61,026 nt of DNA from Brachionus koreanus (Eukaryota > Rotifera > Eurotatoria > Ploima > Brachionidae), in contig PJRA01000493.1 in the NCBI GenBank assembly GCA_016987375.1, positions 735,953 through 796,978 on the forward strand, written 5' to 3'. A program made the position numbers and the translations under genes. The notes beneath the pieces were generated by a model. It did no database searches. It saw only the letters and a program-made list of their open reading frames with translations, and was not told the origin of the DNA. Below are positions 39,222 through 48,930 of this stretch, piece after piece (within the stretch, counting starts at the first letter, position 1; the number at the start of each line of letters is the position of its first letter).

Positions 39222-40331
39222 CATTTGCCATTGCTACCTCACTATTTCCTTCTTTTTTTCCTGAGCCATCAGATATTTTAACATATGTATTTCATTTCAA
39301 TATGTATCTCTATTTCATTTTATCTATTTTTTAATATTTTTTAATATTTTTCAATATTTTCTTTTTTTTAATTATATTTACTATATTTAATTTTTATTTT
39401 ATTCAGATTATAAATATTATTAAGATTTGAAGAAGCATTATCTCAGTAAGTGAGACGATTTTAAACAAAAAATTCTAATTTAAAATATTTTCTAAATTAA
39501 AAAATGCTTAAACATCTCCATAAATCGTCAAAATCGATACAGTTTGAAAATAATAATGGAGACTGGTTAAATCATTAATTTTTTCCATAATAAATAAACT
39601 AATTTAATAAAATGAAAATTTTTACTGTTTTTATCCATTTTTTACAAAATTTTACAATTAAAAATTCGGATTTTACGCAGAAAAATGTAATTTTTTAATT
39701 TTTTGTTTTTTTTTTTGAAAAGTAAAATCAGCACTTAAGATTAAACATAAAGAAAAATGAGCTAAAATGTCTACTTGATTGTCTGTACTGAAAAATATCA
39801 TTTAGGTTAGATTAAATAAAAATTATTATAAATTTATATTATCTATTTATTTATTAACTGTAACGAGATAATGCCTTCGGATTAAAAAATGAAAATTAAA
39901 TGAAATAATGTTAAATAAAATAAAAGAATAGATAAAATTTTAAAAATAGTTCAAAAAAATTGAAAAATATTCAAATTAGGTTCTAAATATCATATTATTT
40001 TTTGTTAAATTTAATTAATAAAACAAAAGTAAAGTTATTTATTTTTTTATCTGTACCGAGCTAAAGCTCGATCAAAAAAAATTATGTAATATAAAAATCG
40101 ATGTCTTTGAAATGATTCAAAAGAAAAAGCTTTCAAACGTAACATATGTGAACATACTCATGTTAATTACTGAGAACAAAGATAAGCATTAATTTCAATT
40201 AGTCTAATTCAATAAACTTGAATTAATATTCTTAATTAGTCAACCTATCAAATAGTAAAAAAAAACATTTTAACTAGTTTTCTTCGAATACATATTTATC
40301 TAATTATTTTCTAATTAATTAGAAGTACCAG

Positions 40332-40338
40332 TATATAA
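40332..40338 (+). promoter_or_regulatory. Possible TATA box of the RA-domain-like gene
   Basis: TATATAA lies 35 bases before the ATG. If used, the leader would be only about 5-12 nt. In this AT-rich DNA the match may be chance. Confidence 0.3.
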
Positions 40339-40372
40339 TCCCAGTATTTCGAATGTAATAATCAAATCCAAA

Positions 40373-40909
40373 ATGAATAAGACTTGTAAAATTACAATCA
40401 ATGTAGATGGATATCTAAAAATAGCTACAGGAATTAAACCTGGTATAACAATTGGTCAACTTAAATACGCAATGCTCGTAAGCACTTTAAATTCTCAATT
40501 TACACTTGACGAGTGTGAATCCTACGATTTTGTAGAAATAAACGAAGGTTTAATAAGAAAGATACCTGATTCAACTGATTCGTATATGTATTTTTCGTTA
40601 TGGTATAGAACTAATGATTTTTCTGGCATACACTTTATTATCAAAAGACATCATGATAATTTTGCAAAAATAAAGACGTTAAATAAACAAAATCCTAATC
40701 AAAATGAACTGAATATTATGATATCAAGATTGAATGAATTGGATCAACTTATTGCAAAAAAAAATTCAAATATAGAAATAATGGAAAAAATTTTAAACTC
40801 TAAATCTTCAACTGCTTTATCAAATTCTGTAGACTCAATCAACTCAAATGATACTGGATATACTTCAATCCAAGAAATAAAACATTATTTAAATGAAACA
40901 TTAGTATGA
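40373..40909 (+). CDS. Short RASSF-like protein (RA-type ubiquitin fold plus coiled coil)
   Basis: Single exon, 178 aa. Residues about 5-92 resemble the Ras-association/ubiquitin-like domain of N-terminal RASSF proteins (RASSF7-10): a basic beta strand KITINVDGYLKIATGI, a helix with TIGQLKYAM, then DFVEINEGLIRKIPDS, a Trp-containing strand, and a closing HFIIKRHH. Residues about 110-145 (ELNIMISRLNELDQLIAKKN) look like a coiled coil, the order seen in RASSF7-10. Those proteins run to 370-500 aa, so this copy is short. It ends in a Ser/Asn-rich tail and a normal stop. RA domains bind Ras-like GTPases; whether this one does is unknown. It lies within a TIR element and is intronless, suggesting capture of a host cDNA or gene piece, though a host gene flanked by repeats is possible. 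Domain assignment is by eye. Confidence 0.55.
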   Translation: MNKTCKITINVDGYLKIATGIKPGITIGQLKYAMLVSTLNSQFTLDECESYDFVEINEGLIRKIPDSTDSYMYFSLWYRTNDFSGIHFIIKRHHDNFAKIKTLNKQNPNQNELNIMISRLNELDQLIAKKNSNIEIMEKILNSKSSTALSNSVDSINSNDTGYTSIQEIKHYLNETLV

Positions 40910-41298
40910 TAAATTTATCGAAATATTTATTTTTTTTAATTTTTTTCTTTTTAATATTAAAAAGATTATAGATTATTAAAAAGATTTCCAAAAAAGGCTG
41001 GCCATTAAAAACCCGACTCAATTCTTCTCTTTATGAAATTTTTTAAAATAAATTTTATTTTTCCTAAACTCATTTTTGTTACTTAAATAATAGTAAACTA
41101 AAAATAAACAATTTAATGAGGAACTAACTGAAAATTTTCTATACAAATTTTTCAAAATTTATAGTCAAAAAGAAATAAAATATAACAATTATAATTTAAA
41201 AAATTAGAAAAATATTAAAAAATAGATAAAATGAATAATAGAAACTGGTTTTATATGTTCAGGAAAAAAGGAAGAATAATAAGGTAGCAATTACACTG

Positions 41299-42245
41299 AT
41301 TTAAACCCTGATTTGAAACCCATTTTGTATTACTTCACCAATCTGAATAAAATGAGAAATGACTAAATCGAAATTTGAGTTTAATAAATTCCTCATGATT
41401 CATGCTAAAGGAAGGGGTATAATATTTAAATATGAGTTTAGATATTTCAGAGTTATTCTGCATTCCTTTTATTTTTTTGATATTTTATTCTGAAAAAGAA
41501 TTCAAGCAAGGATAATAATAGTCTAGAATTGATCGGACTAAAGATTTAAAAAGGTTTGGTTTTTGATTAAGACCCAAATTTTTGTTAATAAGATTTCTTT
41601 ATAAGATTTTGTAGTTTATTGCAACCAACTTTAATCTTGTCAAAAAGTAGATTAAAAATTAGTTTATAATCAAAATTCTTATCTAGAAACTTAATTTCCT
41701 TTTGAATTTCTATTCTATTTCCATAAATTTTTATTTTTAGATTATCACTTTCTTTCTTGGACTAAGAAAAGACTAAAGAACACAACTTTTCAACTGATAT
41801 GTTCATCATTCACTTAAATAGTTGTTGTTTTATTATTAAACTTTTAAATTCTATTATTCGTCACATTAAAATAATTAATTAGCTTTTATAGTAATGAATC
41901 AATGTTTCAAGTTACTAAAATTTTATAATTATGATTTAAGGTTAAGAATTTTGCCATGGAAAAAATTACCAGAAAATAAGAATAATTCATCATCATAACT
42001 TTTAAATTTCAAGTTTTAATTTTTTCTGAATTTTATTTCATGATTGAGTTATTTACTGAATTTTGTTTAAGTAATATACTGAAATGCAAATAAAGTTATA
42101 AAAAATTTCTAACAGAAACGTGGATTTATTAATTTACTAAGTAATAATCTTAGATATTTAAATATTGGTCAGGAAATTTATAAATTTATCAATTATTTTA
42201 TTTTAGATTTTTACTGTGCCATATCTGTTCGTAGTTAAATATAAT
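41299..42245. other. Gene-free stretch
   Basis: AT-rich DNA between the TIR element and the palindrome flank. I see nothing coding. Confidence 0.4.
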
Positions 42246-42622
42246 AAACTCTTATCTTAAAATAGATTGGGAAGCGGTACAAGAATAAAATAGAATTAAC
42301 TACGAATTTAAAGTAAAAATAAATAAAATAATAACGAAAACTTATAACATGCAAGAAACTAATTTCAGATAGTCTGCTAAGTTAAAACTTAAGAAGACAA
42401 GATTTCAAAAATTTAATTAATACAATTTAATTAAGTAAACAGTTAAATTGTAATTAGTATTAAAAAAAAATAATAATATAAACTTAATAAACTAAATAAT
42501 GAGCTATTTTAATAAAGAATCAGCTTAGAAAAATGCTTGAAGCATTAAAAATTTCGAATTGAATTTATTCAAACTTTTACCAAATTATTAATAAAAAATT
42601 ATTTATTTATAGATCATTTTGA
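42246..42622. repeat. Left outer flank of the palindrome (diverged inverted copy of 55076-55452)
   Basis: The reverse complement of this stretch matches 55076-55452 with about half a dozen substitutions that I can see (for example cttgcatg against cgtgcatg), roughly 2 percent. This is more than the arms show. It shows that the original inverted duplication was longer than the present identical arms. Confidence 0.7.
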
Positions 42623-42866
42623 AAAAATTGAAAACAAAAATTGATATAATGCGCCAAGGAACTGGTAAATATAATTAAATTATCGTAACATCTTTTTTTA
42701 TTGACTAAGAAAATTGATGGTAAATTCTTTAAAGACAATAAATTCTCATCCATTTTACTCCCGTCGAAAAAAAAGAAGTTTAAACTATACAGATACGAAT
42801 TGTTAGTACTGTCTGCAGACAGTCAGACAGTAAAAAATTATTTATTTATAGATCATTTTGAAAAAA
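42593..42866. repeat. 35-bp direct repeat around a 204-bp segment, with a 16-bp perfect palindrome
   Basis: aaaaaattatttatttatag... (35 bp) occurs at 42593-42627 and again at 42832-42866. The 204 bases between contain the perfect palindrome ACTGTCTGCAGACAGT at 42808-42823. The mirror of this segment is in the right arm (54125-54328), where it continues outward into 54335-54736. The third gene copy at 54737-55100 lacks it and is joined directly to the flank, so that copy keeps the uninterrupted arrangement. Confidence 0.65.
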
Positions 42867-42960
42867 AGGTTGTTCAATTTTTTATATTATTTATTAAGGA
42901 TAAAAATTTTAGAGATAAAGGAAATGGAATTTTTAGATATTTTTTTTTTAAATTAATAGT

Positions 42961-43901
42961 TTAAAAGTTTAATGAACCAGAACCGCATGGTGATGGAGCT
43001 GGACATGGGGCTGGGCATGGTGGTGGTGGAGGTGGACAGGTTTGAACTGGAACTGGGGTTGGAACTGGGACTGGTTGAGGGCATGGTACAGGCTGTGGCA
43101 CTGGAACTGGTTGAGGGCATGGCTGAGGAACTGGCTGTGGAACAGGTTGAGGACATGGTTGAGGAACTGGACATGGCAATGGAACTGGGCACGGTTGTGG
43201 AGTTCTGACTGGAATTGGAACTTCGACAGGTACTGGGACTGGTCTTGGCACTCTAATTCTGATTGGAATGCGAACTGGACATGGTTGTGGAACTGGCTGT
43301 GGTACTGGGTAAGGTTGTGGAACTGGTACTCTAACTGGAATTCTAACTGGAGTTTGAACAGCTACTGGTTGTGGTACTTGATATGGCAATGGAACTTGAA
43401 CACGGTTAATTTGTGGAACTGGTTGTGGAATTTGAACTTGTTGTGGTACTGGAGTTGGAACTGGAATTTTAAATGGTGTTGGGACTGGAACTCTTTGTGG
43501 AATTGAAACTGGTACTGGGCATGGTTGAGGGACTGGCACTGGTACTGGTCTTGGACATGGAGTTGGTACTGGAACCTTTTATTTAAACAATCTTATTTAT
43601 CTTGTTAAAATCAAATAGTTTATTAATTTTACAGTTACGTGTTGTGGTACTGGAACTGGAGTTGGTACTGGAGTTGGAACTGGTACTGGTACTTTGCATG
43701 CTGGTTGTGGACATGGAGCTGGGCATGGAGCAGGTGGTGGTGCTTGATGAAAGATAAAAGTAAAATATTTGCTCTTTTCATTTTGTTTAAAAAAAATTTC
43801 TAATTACGTGGACATGAGCCACATGATGAATTTAATGATGGCAAAGACAATGGAGTCGAAAATTCAGCTCCAGCTGAAAATGATGAACCCAAAAAAGACA
43901 T
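42961..43901 (-). CDS. Pro-Val dipeptide-repeat protein, PV-A (left copy)
   Basis: Exons 43901-43808, 43742-43639 and 43575-42961, 270 aa; introns 65 and 63 bp with GT..AG ends and consistent phase. The N-terminus (about 30 aa, MSFLGSSFSAGAEF...) is Ser/Gly/Leu-rich with no hydrophobic signal peptide. It is followed by CGSC, a Pro/Cys patch (PPPAPCPAPCPQ), then about 200 residues in which nearly every second residue is Pro ([12 protein letters not shown] pattern, with Gln, Thr, Arg, Ile and Cys in alternate positions), a second PPPPPPCPAPCPAPSP patch, and the end CGSGSLNF. This suggests an extended polyproline-like fibre with Cys clusters at both ends for cross-linking. The composition recalls cornified-envelope and cuticle proteins, but I recognise no family. 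Inference: an intracellular structural protein. Identical to the right copy. Confidence 0.85.
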
Positions 43902-43983
43902 ATTGCTATTGATAATTTGGTAAATTATTTTTTTTTAAATTGTTAGTCGATTTTCGATGATTTCTTTCGACTTATTGCAATCA

Positions 43984-43991
43984 TATTTATA
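43984..43991 (-). promoter_or_regulatory. TATA box of PV-A (left)
   Basis: TATAAATA on the minus strand, about 83 bases before the ATG, giving an expected leader of about 50-60 nt. Confidence 0.45.
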
Positions 43992-45430
43992 ACTAAAAAC
44001 AGTCATGCTTCAATAAATGTTTGTTATAATTTTTTAAAATTAAAATAATCACTTGTTTAACTACTCTTAAAATAAGAATATTCCATAAATAATTTGAAAA
44101 TCATTCAATATGCTTTTCTCTTAATAGTTGCAAAAATTAAAATAAATGTATTTTTTGGTAAAAATTTATTGATAAAATTAAATTGGTTTAGAAAAATATA
44201 TTTTAAACTAAATTAATTGAAAAAAAAGCACAATTAAAAAAAAATGTATTCTAAAAATAAATAAATGCCCAAACTCATGAAAAGATCACCATGATGTTTC
44301 GCTCAAAATGTTATTGAAATTCACATTTGGTTTCTTCTAAAAATTAATTAAATTTTAAATAATAAATAGTATTTAGTCCATTTATTAGATAATAGTTAGC
44401 CTAAAATTAATAATTTAGAAACCATATAGCTGTTTGAAAGAAAATTTCAAATAATCATATCAATCAAAAAAAATTAAATGGAAATCATATCAACATAAAT
44501 ATTAAATTATATTAGATATTTATCATATTTAAAAAAATCAAATTTTAATACAATTTAAAATTTAATTATATTTAAAAATTTATACATTGACATTGAAACT
44601 TTTTCACATTGCTAAAGTGACCATTATAATTTTCATTTATTATCATCAAGTTAAAATCTTAATTAAACAATACTTTTTTTTTGATATTTAACATAAATGC
44701 TATGTTATTTTATTGATGAAACGAATTGAACTTTAGTTTTTGTATTCTAGTTTAATATCAATTATAAAATTTCAATTTAAACAGGAAGATTGTTGAATAA
44801 TTTTCGGAAGATTTTATTTGTTTTTATTATTTTGTAAACAATTCGCGATTGAATGATTTCCCAATTTTTTTTGTTTCTATTTATTATTAAATTTATTAAA
44901 TATTTTATTAAGCAATTAAAAAATTACATTAATATATTGAAATAAGTAATTTTGAAGTTTAAACAGTTATTATAATTATATTCATTTAAAATTTGGAAAA
45001 AAATTAATCCTAATTAAAATAAATAGATTCTTTTTAATACTACAATATTAAACATTAATTTTTTCAACCAAGAAAAAATTTCTCTCTATAGTTGAAATAT
45101 AAAAAAGGATCAAATAAAAATTCCATCCATATTAAAAATTATCTTAAACAATAAAATTTGTTATTTGAATAGTCAAATTAAGAAGAATAAATTTGAATAT
45201 TACTTTTTTTTGTTTAATATTCAATTTAATTTTTATCAATTATTGGCAAATGTGGCTTGATTTTTACTTGCTTTTAACCAATCTAATAAATCGATACTAA
45301 TACTAAATATAATAATAATTATTTAATGTGTAAAAAAAGAGCAAATTAAAAAAATTTAGTTGATAAAATGTAATTATAATTTTCTATAATCAAAGTGGAG
45401 AAAGTTATACCAAGCATGAAAATGGAATAA

Positions 45431-45437
45431 TATAAAT
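45431..45437 (+). promoter_or_regulatory. TATA box of PV-B (left)
   Basis: tataaat about 86 bases before the ATG, in a spacing very like that of PV-A, which supports both assignments. Confidence 0.45.
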
Positions 45438-45522
45438 GGGAGAATTGTGTGAGAAAAAAAGTATCATCAAATTTACAATTTTTAGCTAACTAACAAGCAA
45501 AAAAAACTAAACATTCAAAAAA

Positions 45523-46417
45523 ATGAGTCTCGGTTCTTTCGGTATTAAAAAGCTTATTTTGATTTTTCTTTTCAAATTTTTTTAATTCAAAAGGTTCATT
45601 TGATTTATCATCTGCTGCTGGTTCTTCATGCGGATCATGTTGTCCACCACCACCACCTCCACCACCACAGCCAGTACCAGTACCTGTCCCAGTACCACAA
45701 CCTGTTCCTGTTCCTGTTAGAATCCCACGCCATGTTCCACAACCAATACCAACTCCAGTTCCTCAACCAGTTCCAACTCCAATTAGAGTACCAGTACCAA
45801 GACCAGTTCCAGTGCCAACTCCAGTACCAGTTCCTCAACCATGTCCAGTACCAGTACCATTCAAAGTTCCAGTAAGAGTACCAGTACCAGTTCAATTAAC
45901 TGTACACGAACCAGTTCCACAAGCTCAAACTGTTCAAGTTCCAATAAGAGTACCAGTTCCTCAACCATGTCCAGTACAAACCCCAGTTCCAACTCCTGTT
46001 CCAGTTAGAGTACCAATTAGAATACCAGTTCCACAACCATATCCAGTTGTTGAACATGTCGATGTTCCTTACAGAGTTCCAGTACCAAAACCTTATCCAG
46101 GTATTTTCTAACAAAACTTTTTTCTGTTCTTTTTTTTTTTAAATTAACTTTATTTCCATTAAAAAGTTCCAGAAAAATTTCCAGTTCCAGTTAGAGTACC
46201 AGTACCACACAGATACCCAGTGCCACAACCTGTACCAACCCCAGTCAAAATTCCAACTCCAGTCCCAGTTCCACAAAGAGTTTCAATACCAACTCCAGTT
46301 CCTCGACCAGTCCCAGTACCAGTTCCAGTCCCACCACCATGCCCTCCACCATGTCCAGCACCATCACCATGTGGCGCTTCTGCTGCTGGATTCAGTTCTT
46401 TGCCTTCTTCTTTCTAA
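45523..46417 (+). CDS. Pro-Val dipeptide-repeat protein, PV-B (left copy)
   Basis: Exons 45523-45541, 45594-46100 and 46167-46417, 258 aa; introns 52 and 66 bp. The first exon codes only MSLGSF plus one base, and the join gives [16 protein letters not shown] with no signal peptide. Then come CGSCC, a run of eight Pro, and about 200 residues of alternating Pro (VPVPVPQP, with Arg, Ile, Thr, Gln and His interspersed), interrupted by a less regular stretch [15 protein letters not shown] and by [10 protein letters not shown]. The end is a [15 protein letters not shown] patch and [14 protein letters not shown]. The layout is that of PV-A, so the two are diverged paralogues: a short Ser/Gly head, Cys-Pro clamp, Pro-Val body, Cys-Pro clamp and aromatic-ending tail. 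Inferred role: cross-linked structural protein. Identical to the copy at 50539-51433. Confidence 0.85.
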
Positions 46418-46456
46418 ATATCCTCGTTCAATTACATAAAAAAAATCCTTTAACTG

Positions 46457-46462
46457 AATAAA
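46457..46462 (+). terminator. Polyadenylation signal of PV-B (left)
   Basis: AATAAA 40 bases past the stop codon; mirrored at 50494-50499 in the right arm. Confidence 0.5.
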
Positions 46463-47420
46463 TAATAATTCTCAATCTTTAAACATTATTTCTTTTTATT
46501 ATTATAAATCATAATTTGGGCATTTTGTCAAAATCTAAAAAACTTTCTAAAAAATAAATTAAATCAAGACTGTTATATATTCATAGTAACTTCTTTCTAA
46601 AAATGTATCTAAAAAGTTTTTAGAATAAATCAGTACTTTTAAGTTTTTTTTTTAAATCATTTTGGTTTCTTGATCTCTTTAAAAGAAGTTAATTTTTTAA
46701 TAGCATTAATTAAAGAAGAAAGAAAAACGACAAACAATTTTACTGATCTTTAAAACATCACATATACCCGTAATAATTATTACTCATTTTTATATGCATA
46801 CCATTTCTGAACAGCGTTTGGATACGCAAAATTTCATAATGTAGGAGGTGCAGAACTATCCTGAGAAAAAGAGACAATGAAGAAATATTGGCAGAAATCC
46901 GGGGATCGAAGTTGTTTTTTTTTAGTTAGCAATGACAAAATAAATATATTTAAATTGATTGAAAACGTTTTTACTTTTTGTACAGGAATTTTCTTACTAA
47001 AATTCACATTTCGTTTTATTTTGCTTTCAATTATTCAAACTTTATTATAGAGTTTATGTTTAAGAGTCAAAATTTAAGTCAAAGTCTTTAAAAATAGGGT
47101 CCAAGTTCGGATTTTGAATTATTTTAATTTTGTAAAAGTCAAGTCCGGACTTCAAACAATAATATAATTTTAAAAAGTCCAAATTTTTATATTTTTTTTT
47201 AAAAATAGAAATTTGTTAACTTTATTCTTATATTTTGAAATTTTGTTTTTAAATTTTTCGTCATTAATAATTTTTAATATGTTAAAGAAATTTAAATTTT
47301 AAATAAGTTTAATTTGCTTATATTTTCAAATTTTCAAATTTAATTTTTTTTTAAAGCATCTTTGGATTTAAAGATTAAAAATAAATAAAAATTAAAAACT
47401 AAATAATTTGCTTTTGCTTA

Positions 47421-47473
47421 AGCTTTTGTTCTAACGATCAAATCTTTGTTCTAAAGATGAAATAAAGTGAAAC
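47421..47473 (+). repeat. 53-bp repeat, second copy at the truncation point of the third PV-A copy
   Basis: agcttttgttctaacgatcaaatctttgttctaaagatgaaataaagtgaaac matches 54669-54721 with a single difference. The sequences part on both sides. In the right copy it ends 15 bases before PV-A coding sequence starts. Confidence 0.75.
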
Positions 47474-48484
47474 GGTTTTTGGAATTATAAATATTTATAA
47501 TAATAAAGCAGAGTAGTTTAAAAGTCACAAGTAACAAGCCAAGTCCAAGTCAAAGACTTTTTATTTTAATATTTTTTTTAAAGCAGATTTTTTTCATTTA
47601 AAATAATTTATTACGAATGGATTATAAGGTTCACCAAATCATAAACCCGAGTTAAGAATTTGGGATTTTATTCAAAAAAAAATAAAAACCTAGAATTCTT
47701 GTGCAAGTTTTATTGAATTTTCTGAATTTTTAGTTGTTGCTGTGATATCTTTTACGAATTTTAAGTTTTCAAGCATACATATTATTGCTTGAAGGAGGTT
47801 TTTTTAAACTAAAAATACATGGACCGATTAAATACAAATAGTTAATTCTTTTTGTCGATTAATTAAAAATGATCAGAAAAACGTAAAAAAAAACATATAA
47901 TTATTTGTTCAATGATCAGATGATTATTTAAAAAATAAAATCCATTCTGACTTTAAGTATTTAATTTTTAACAAGAATTATATGATTTTAAGATTTTCAA
48001 TAAAAAAGAAGATATTTCAAAAAAAAGTTTAGCTTTTTGCAAAAACTTGATTCTTTTCATAACTTTTAAGAATTGTCTATTGAAATTTTGTTCAACTATA
48101 ATAAGTGTTATGATAGAAACTAATGGATGTTTGGATCCATCCAAGTGTGCGTTTGTTAAATTACCGATTGTGGTGGAATGATTTTTGAAGAACAACCCAC
48201 AAAAGTTACCCAGGCTACTTTTTAAAACCACTAAGCTATAATTATTGCATCGAAGTGCTGAGGAGATTAGATTTTTTGAAGAAAGTATTTACATGCTAAA
48301 TGTACTAATATTAGTCGAAGAAAAAAGATTTCAACTTCAATTTGCTTAAATAATTTAGTATCAGAAATTTTCAGAATTAACTTAAAATAATTCTTGAGAA
48401 TTGAATTTGTTTTTCGATCAAATTTATTTTAAAAATCTCGATTTTATAATTTTTAATTGGATCTAAATAATTAAAATAATTGGT

Positions 48485-48930
48485 AAAAGAGAAAAAAAAG
48501 GTGTCAATTAAATAATTATATTAATAAAGTTAAATAAAGTTTGATTAATTGAAAGCAAAATAGTAGTAGTAGTAGTAGTAAAATAGAACTGCGACTTGGA
48601 AAAAGTCCAAGTAGAGCCCTAAAGGGCTGTAGCAGTCGCTTCGAAAAAATTCTCCTTCATCCAGACGTCCAACTTCGCCTTAAAACTGTTCAAGCTTCGT
48701 GCATTAACAACGTCCGTTGGCAATTTGTTCCAAATTGTCGTGACTCTGTTTGTAAGGAAATTAAATCTTGGTTGAAAGTTAATAGAACGAAAATAGAACG
48801 AAATGTGAATTTTAATACGAAAATTACTGTACAAATAGTAAAAACTTTTTCAATCAATTTAAATATTTATTTTGTCATTGCTAATTAAAAAAACAACTTT
48901 GTTCCCCGGATTTCTGCCAGTATTCCTATG
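48485..48930 (+). repeat. Diverged third copy of the inner arm edge, carrying a retroelement insertion
   Basis: 48485-48563 plus 48797-48930 corresponds to 49870-50075 (aaaggtgtcaattaaa...attatattaataaag; gaacgaaatgtgaatttta...gtaaaaac...ccccggatttctgcca). The differences number more than those between the arms. Removing the 48564-48789 insert restores the match. Confidence 0.7.
48557..48796 (-). mobile_element. 5'-truncated non-LTR retrotransposon tail with target duplication
   Basis: The insert is flanked by AAAATAG at 48557-48563 and 48790-48796. On the minus strand it encodes the end of a reverse-transcriptase polyprotein, FNFLTNRVTTIWNKLPTDVVNARSLNSFKAKLD, a C-terminal block common to CR1/Jockey-like elements, then a stop, a short 3' region with a cttggactttttccaag hairpin, and a (CTA)n microsatellite tail. 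Only about 226 bp of the element are present. It is a different 3' end from the (ATT)n family at 13440, 36776 and 60930. Confidence 0.7.

Larger units (their letters stand above)
39222..41298. mobile_element. 2.08-kb DNA element with long terminal inverted repeats and a host-like gene inside
   Basis: The left end (39222: attgctacctcactatttccttctttttttcctga...cattttatctatttttta) and the reverse complement of the right end (41298: cagtgtaattgctaccttattattcttccttttttcctga...cattttatctatttttta) match over about 160-210 bp with gaps. The same terminus starts at 59661, beside a MULE-like transposase relic, which gives the probable family. Two further pieces of the inner part of this repeat lie inverted inside the element (about 39838-39990 and 40045-40075), so it is composite or rearranged. 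I found no clear target-site duplication. Its only sizeable frame is the RA-domain-like gene at 40373-40909. Confidence 0.5.
43902..45522. promoter_or_regulatory. 1.6-kb divergent intergenic region between PV-A and PV-B (left arm)
   Basis: The two genes are head to head. Each has a TATA-like box facing its own ATG: TATAAATA at 43991-43984 (minus) and tataaat at 45431-45437 (plus). The rest is AT-rich without a recognised element. The arrangement allows shared control of the pair. The mirror copy is 51434-53054. Confidence 0.55.
42622..47048. repeat. Left arm of a 4.43-kb inverted repeat (palindrome)
   Basis: Every open frame and landmark here mirrors one in 49908-54334, with coordinates summing to 96956, so there is no net insertion or deletion over the arm. 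The encoded protein frames are identical in the two arms. The inner edge is at about 47048: the last bases caaactttatta are shared, with one mismatch near 47030, and then the sequences part. The arm holds a PV-A and a PV-B gene pointing away from each other. Confidence 0.95.

Noticed and set aside
42593..42866. The 35-bp direct repeat as a transposon target-site duplication
   Set aside because: It is far too long for a normal target duplication (2-20 bp), and the enclosed 204 bp is part of a longer segment in the right arm. A duplication or repair event is more likely.
42953..43192. Ser/Met/Thr-rich frame ([12 protein letters not shown]...) overlapping PV-A, also at 53764-54003
   Set aside because: Alternate-frame shadow of the CCATGTCCA-type repeat. 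It runs through the PV-A stop and has no independent start context.
43042..43506. Trp/Asn-rich open frame (NWNWGWNWDW...) on the plus strand, and its mirror at 53450-53914 plus similar frames at 45635-46114, 50842-51321 and 54699-54890
   Set aside because: These are the antisense of the CCA/GTT-rich Pro-Val repeats. Reading tgg-aac style complements of ccagtt automatically gives Trp-Asn strings. The sense frames have introns, TATA boxes and polyA signals; the antisense ones do not.
45600..45875. His/Gln-rich frame ([14 protein letters not shown]...) overlapping PV-B, also at 51081-51356
   Set aside because: Another shifted reading of the same Pro-Val repeat; the spliced PV-B frame explains this DNA.
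48619..48834. A standalone 71-aa gene on the minus strand
   Set aside because: It is the tail of a truncated non-LTR retrotransposon. The first codons come from the flanking target DNA.
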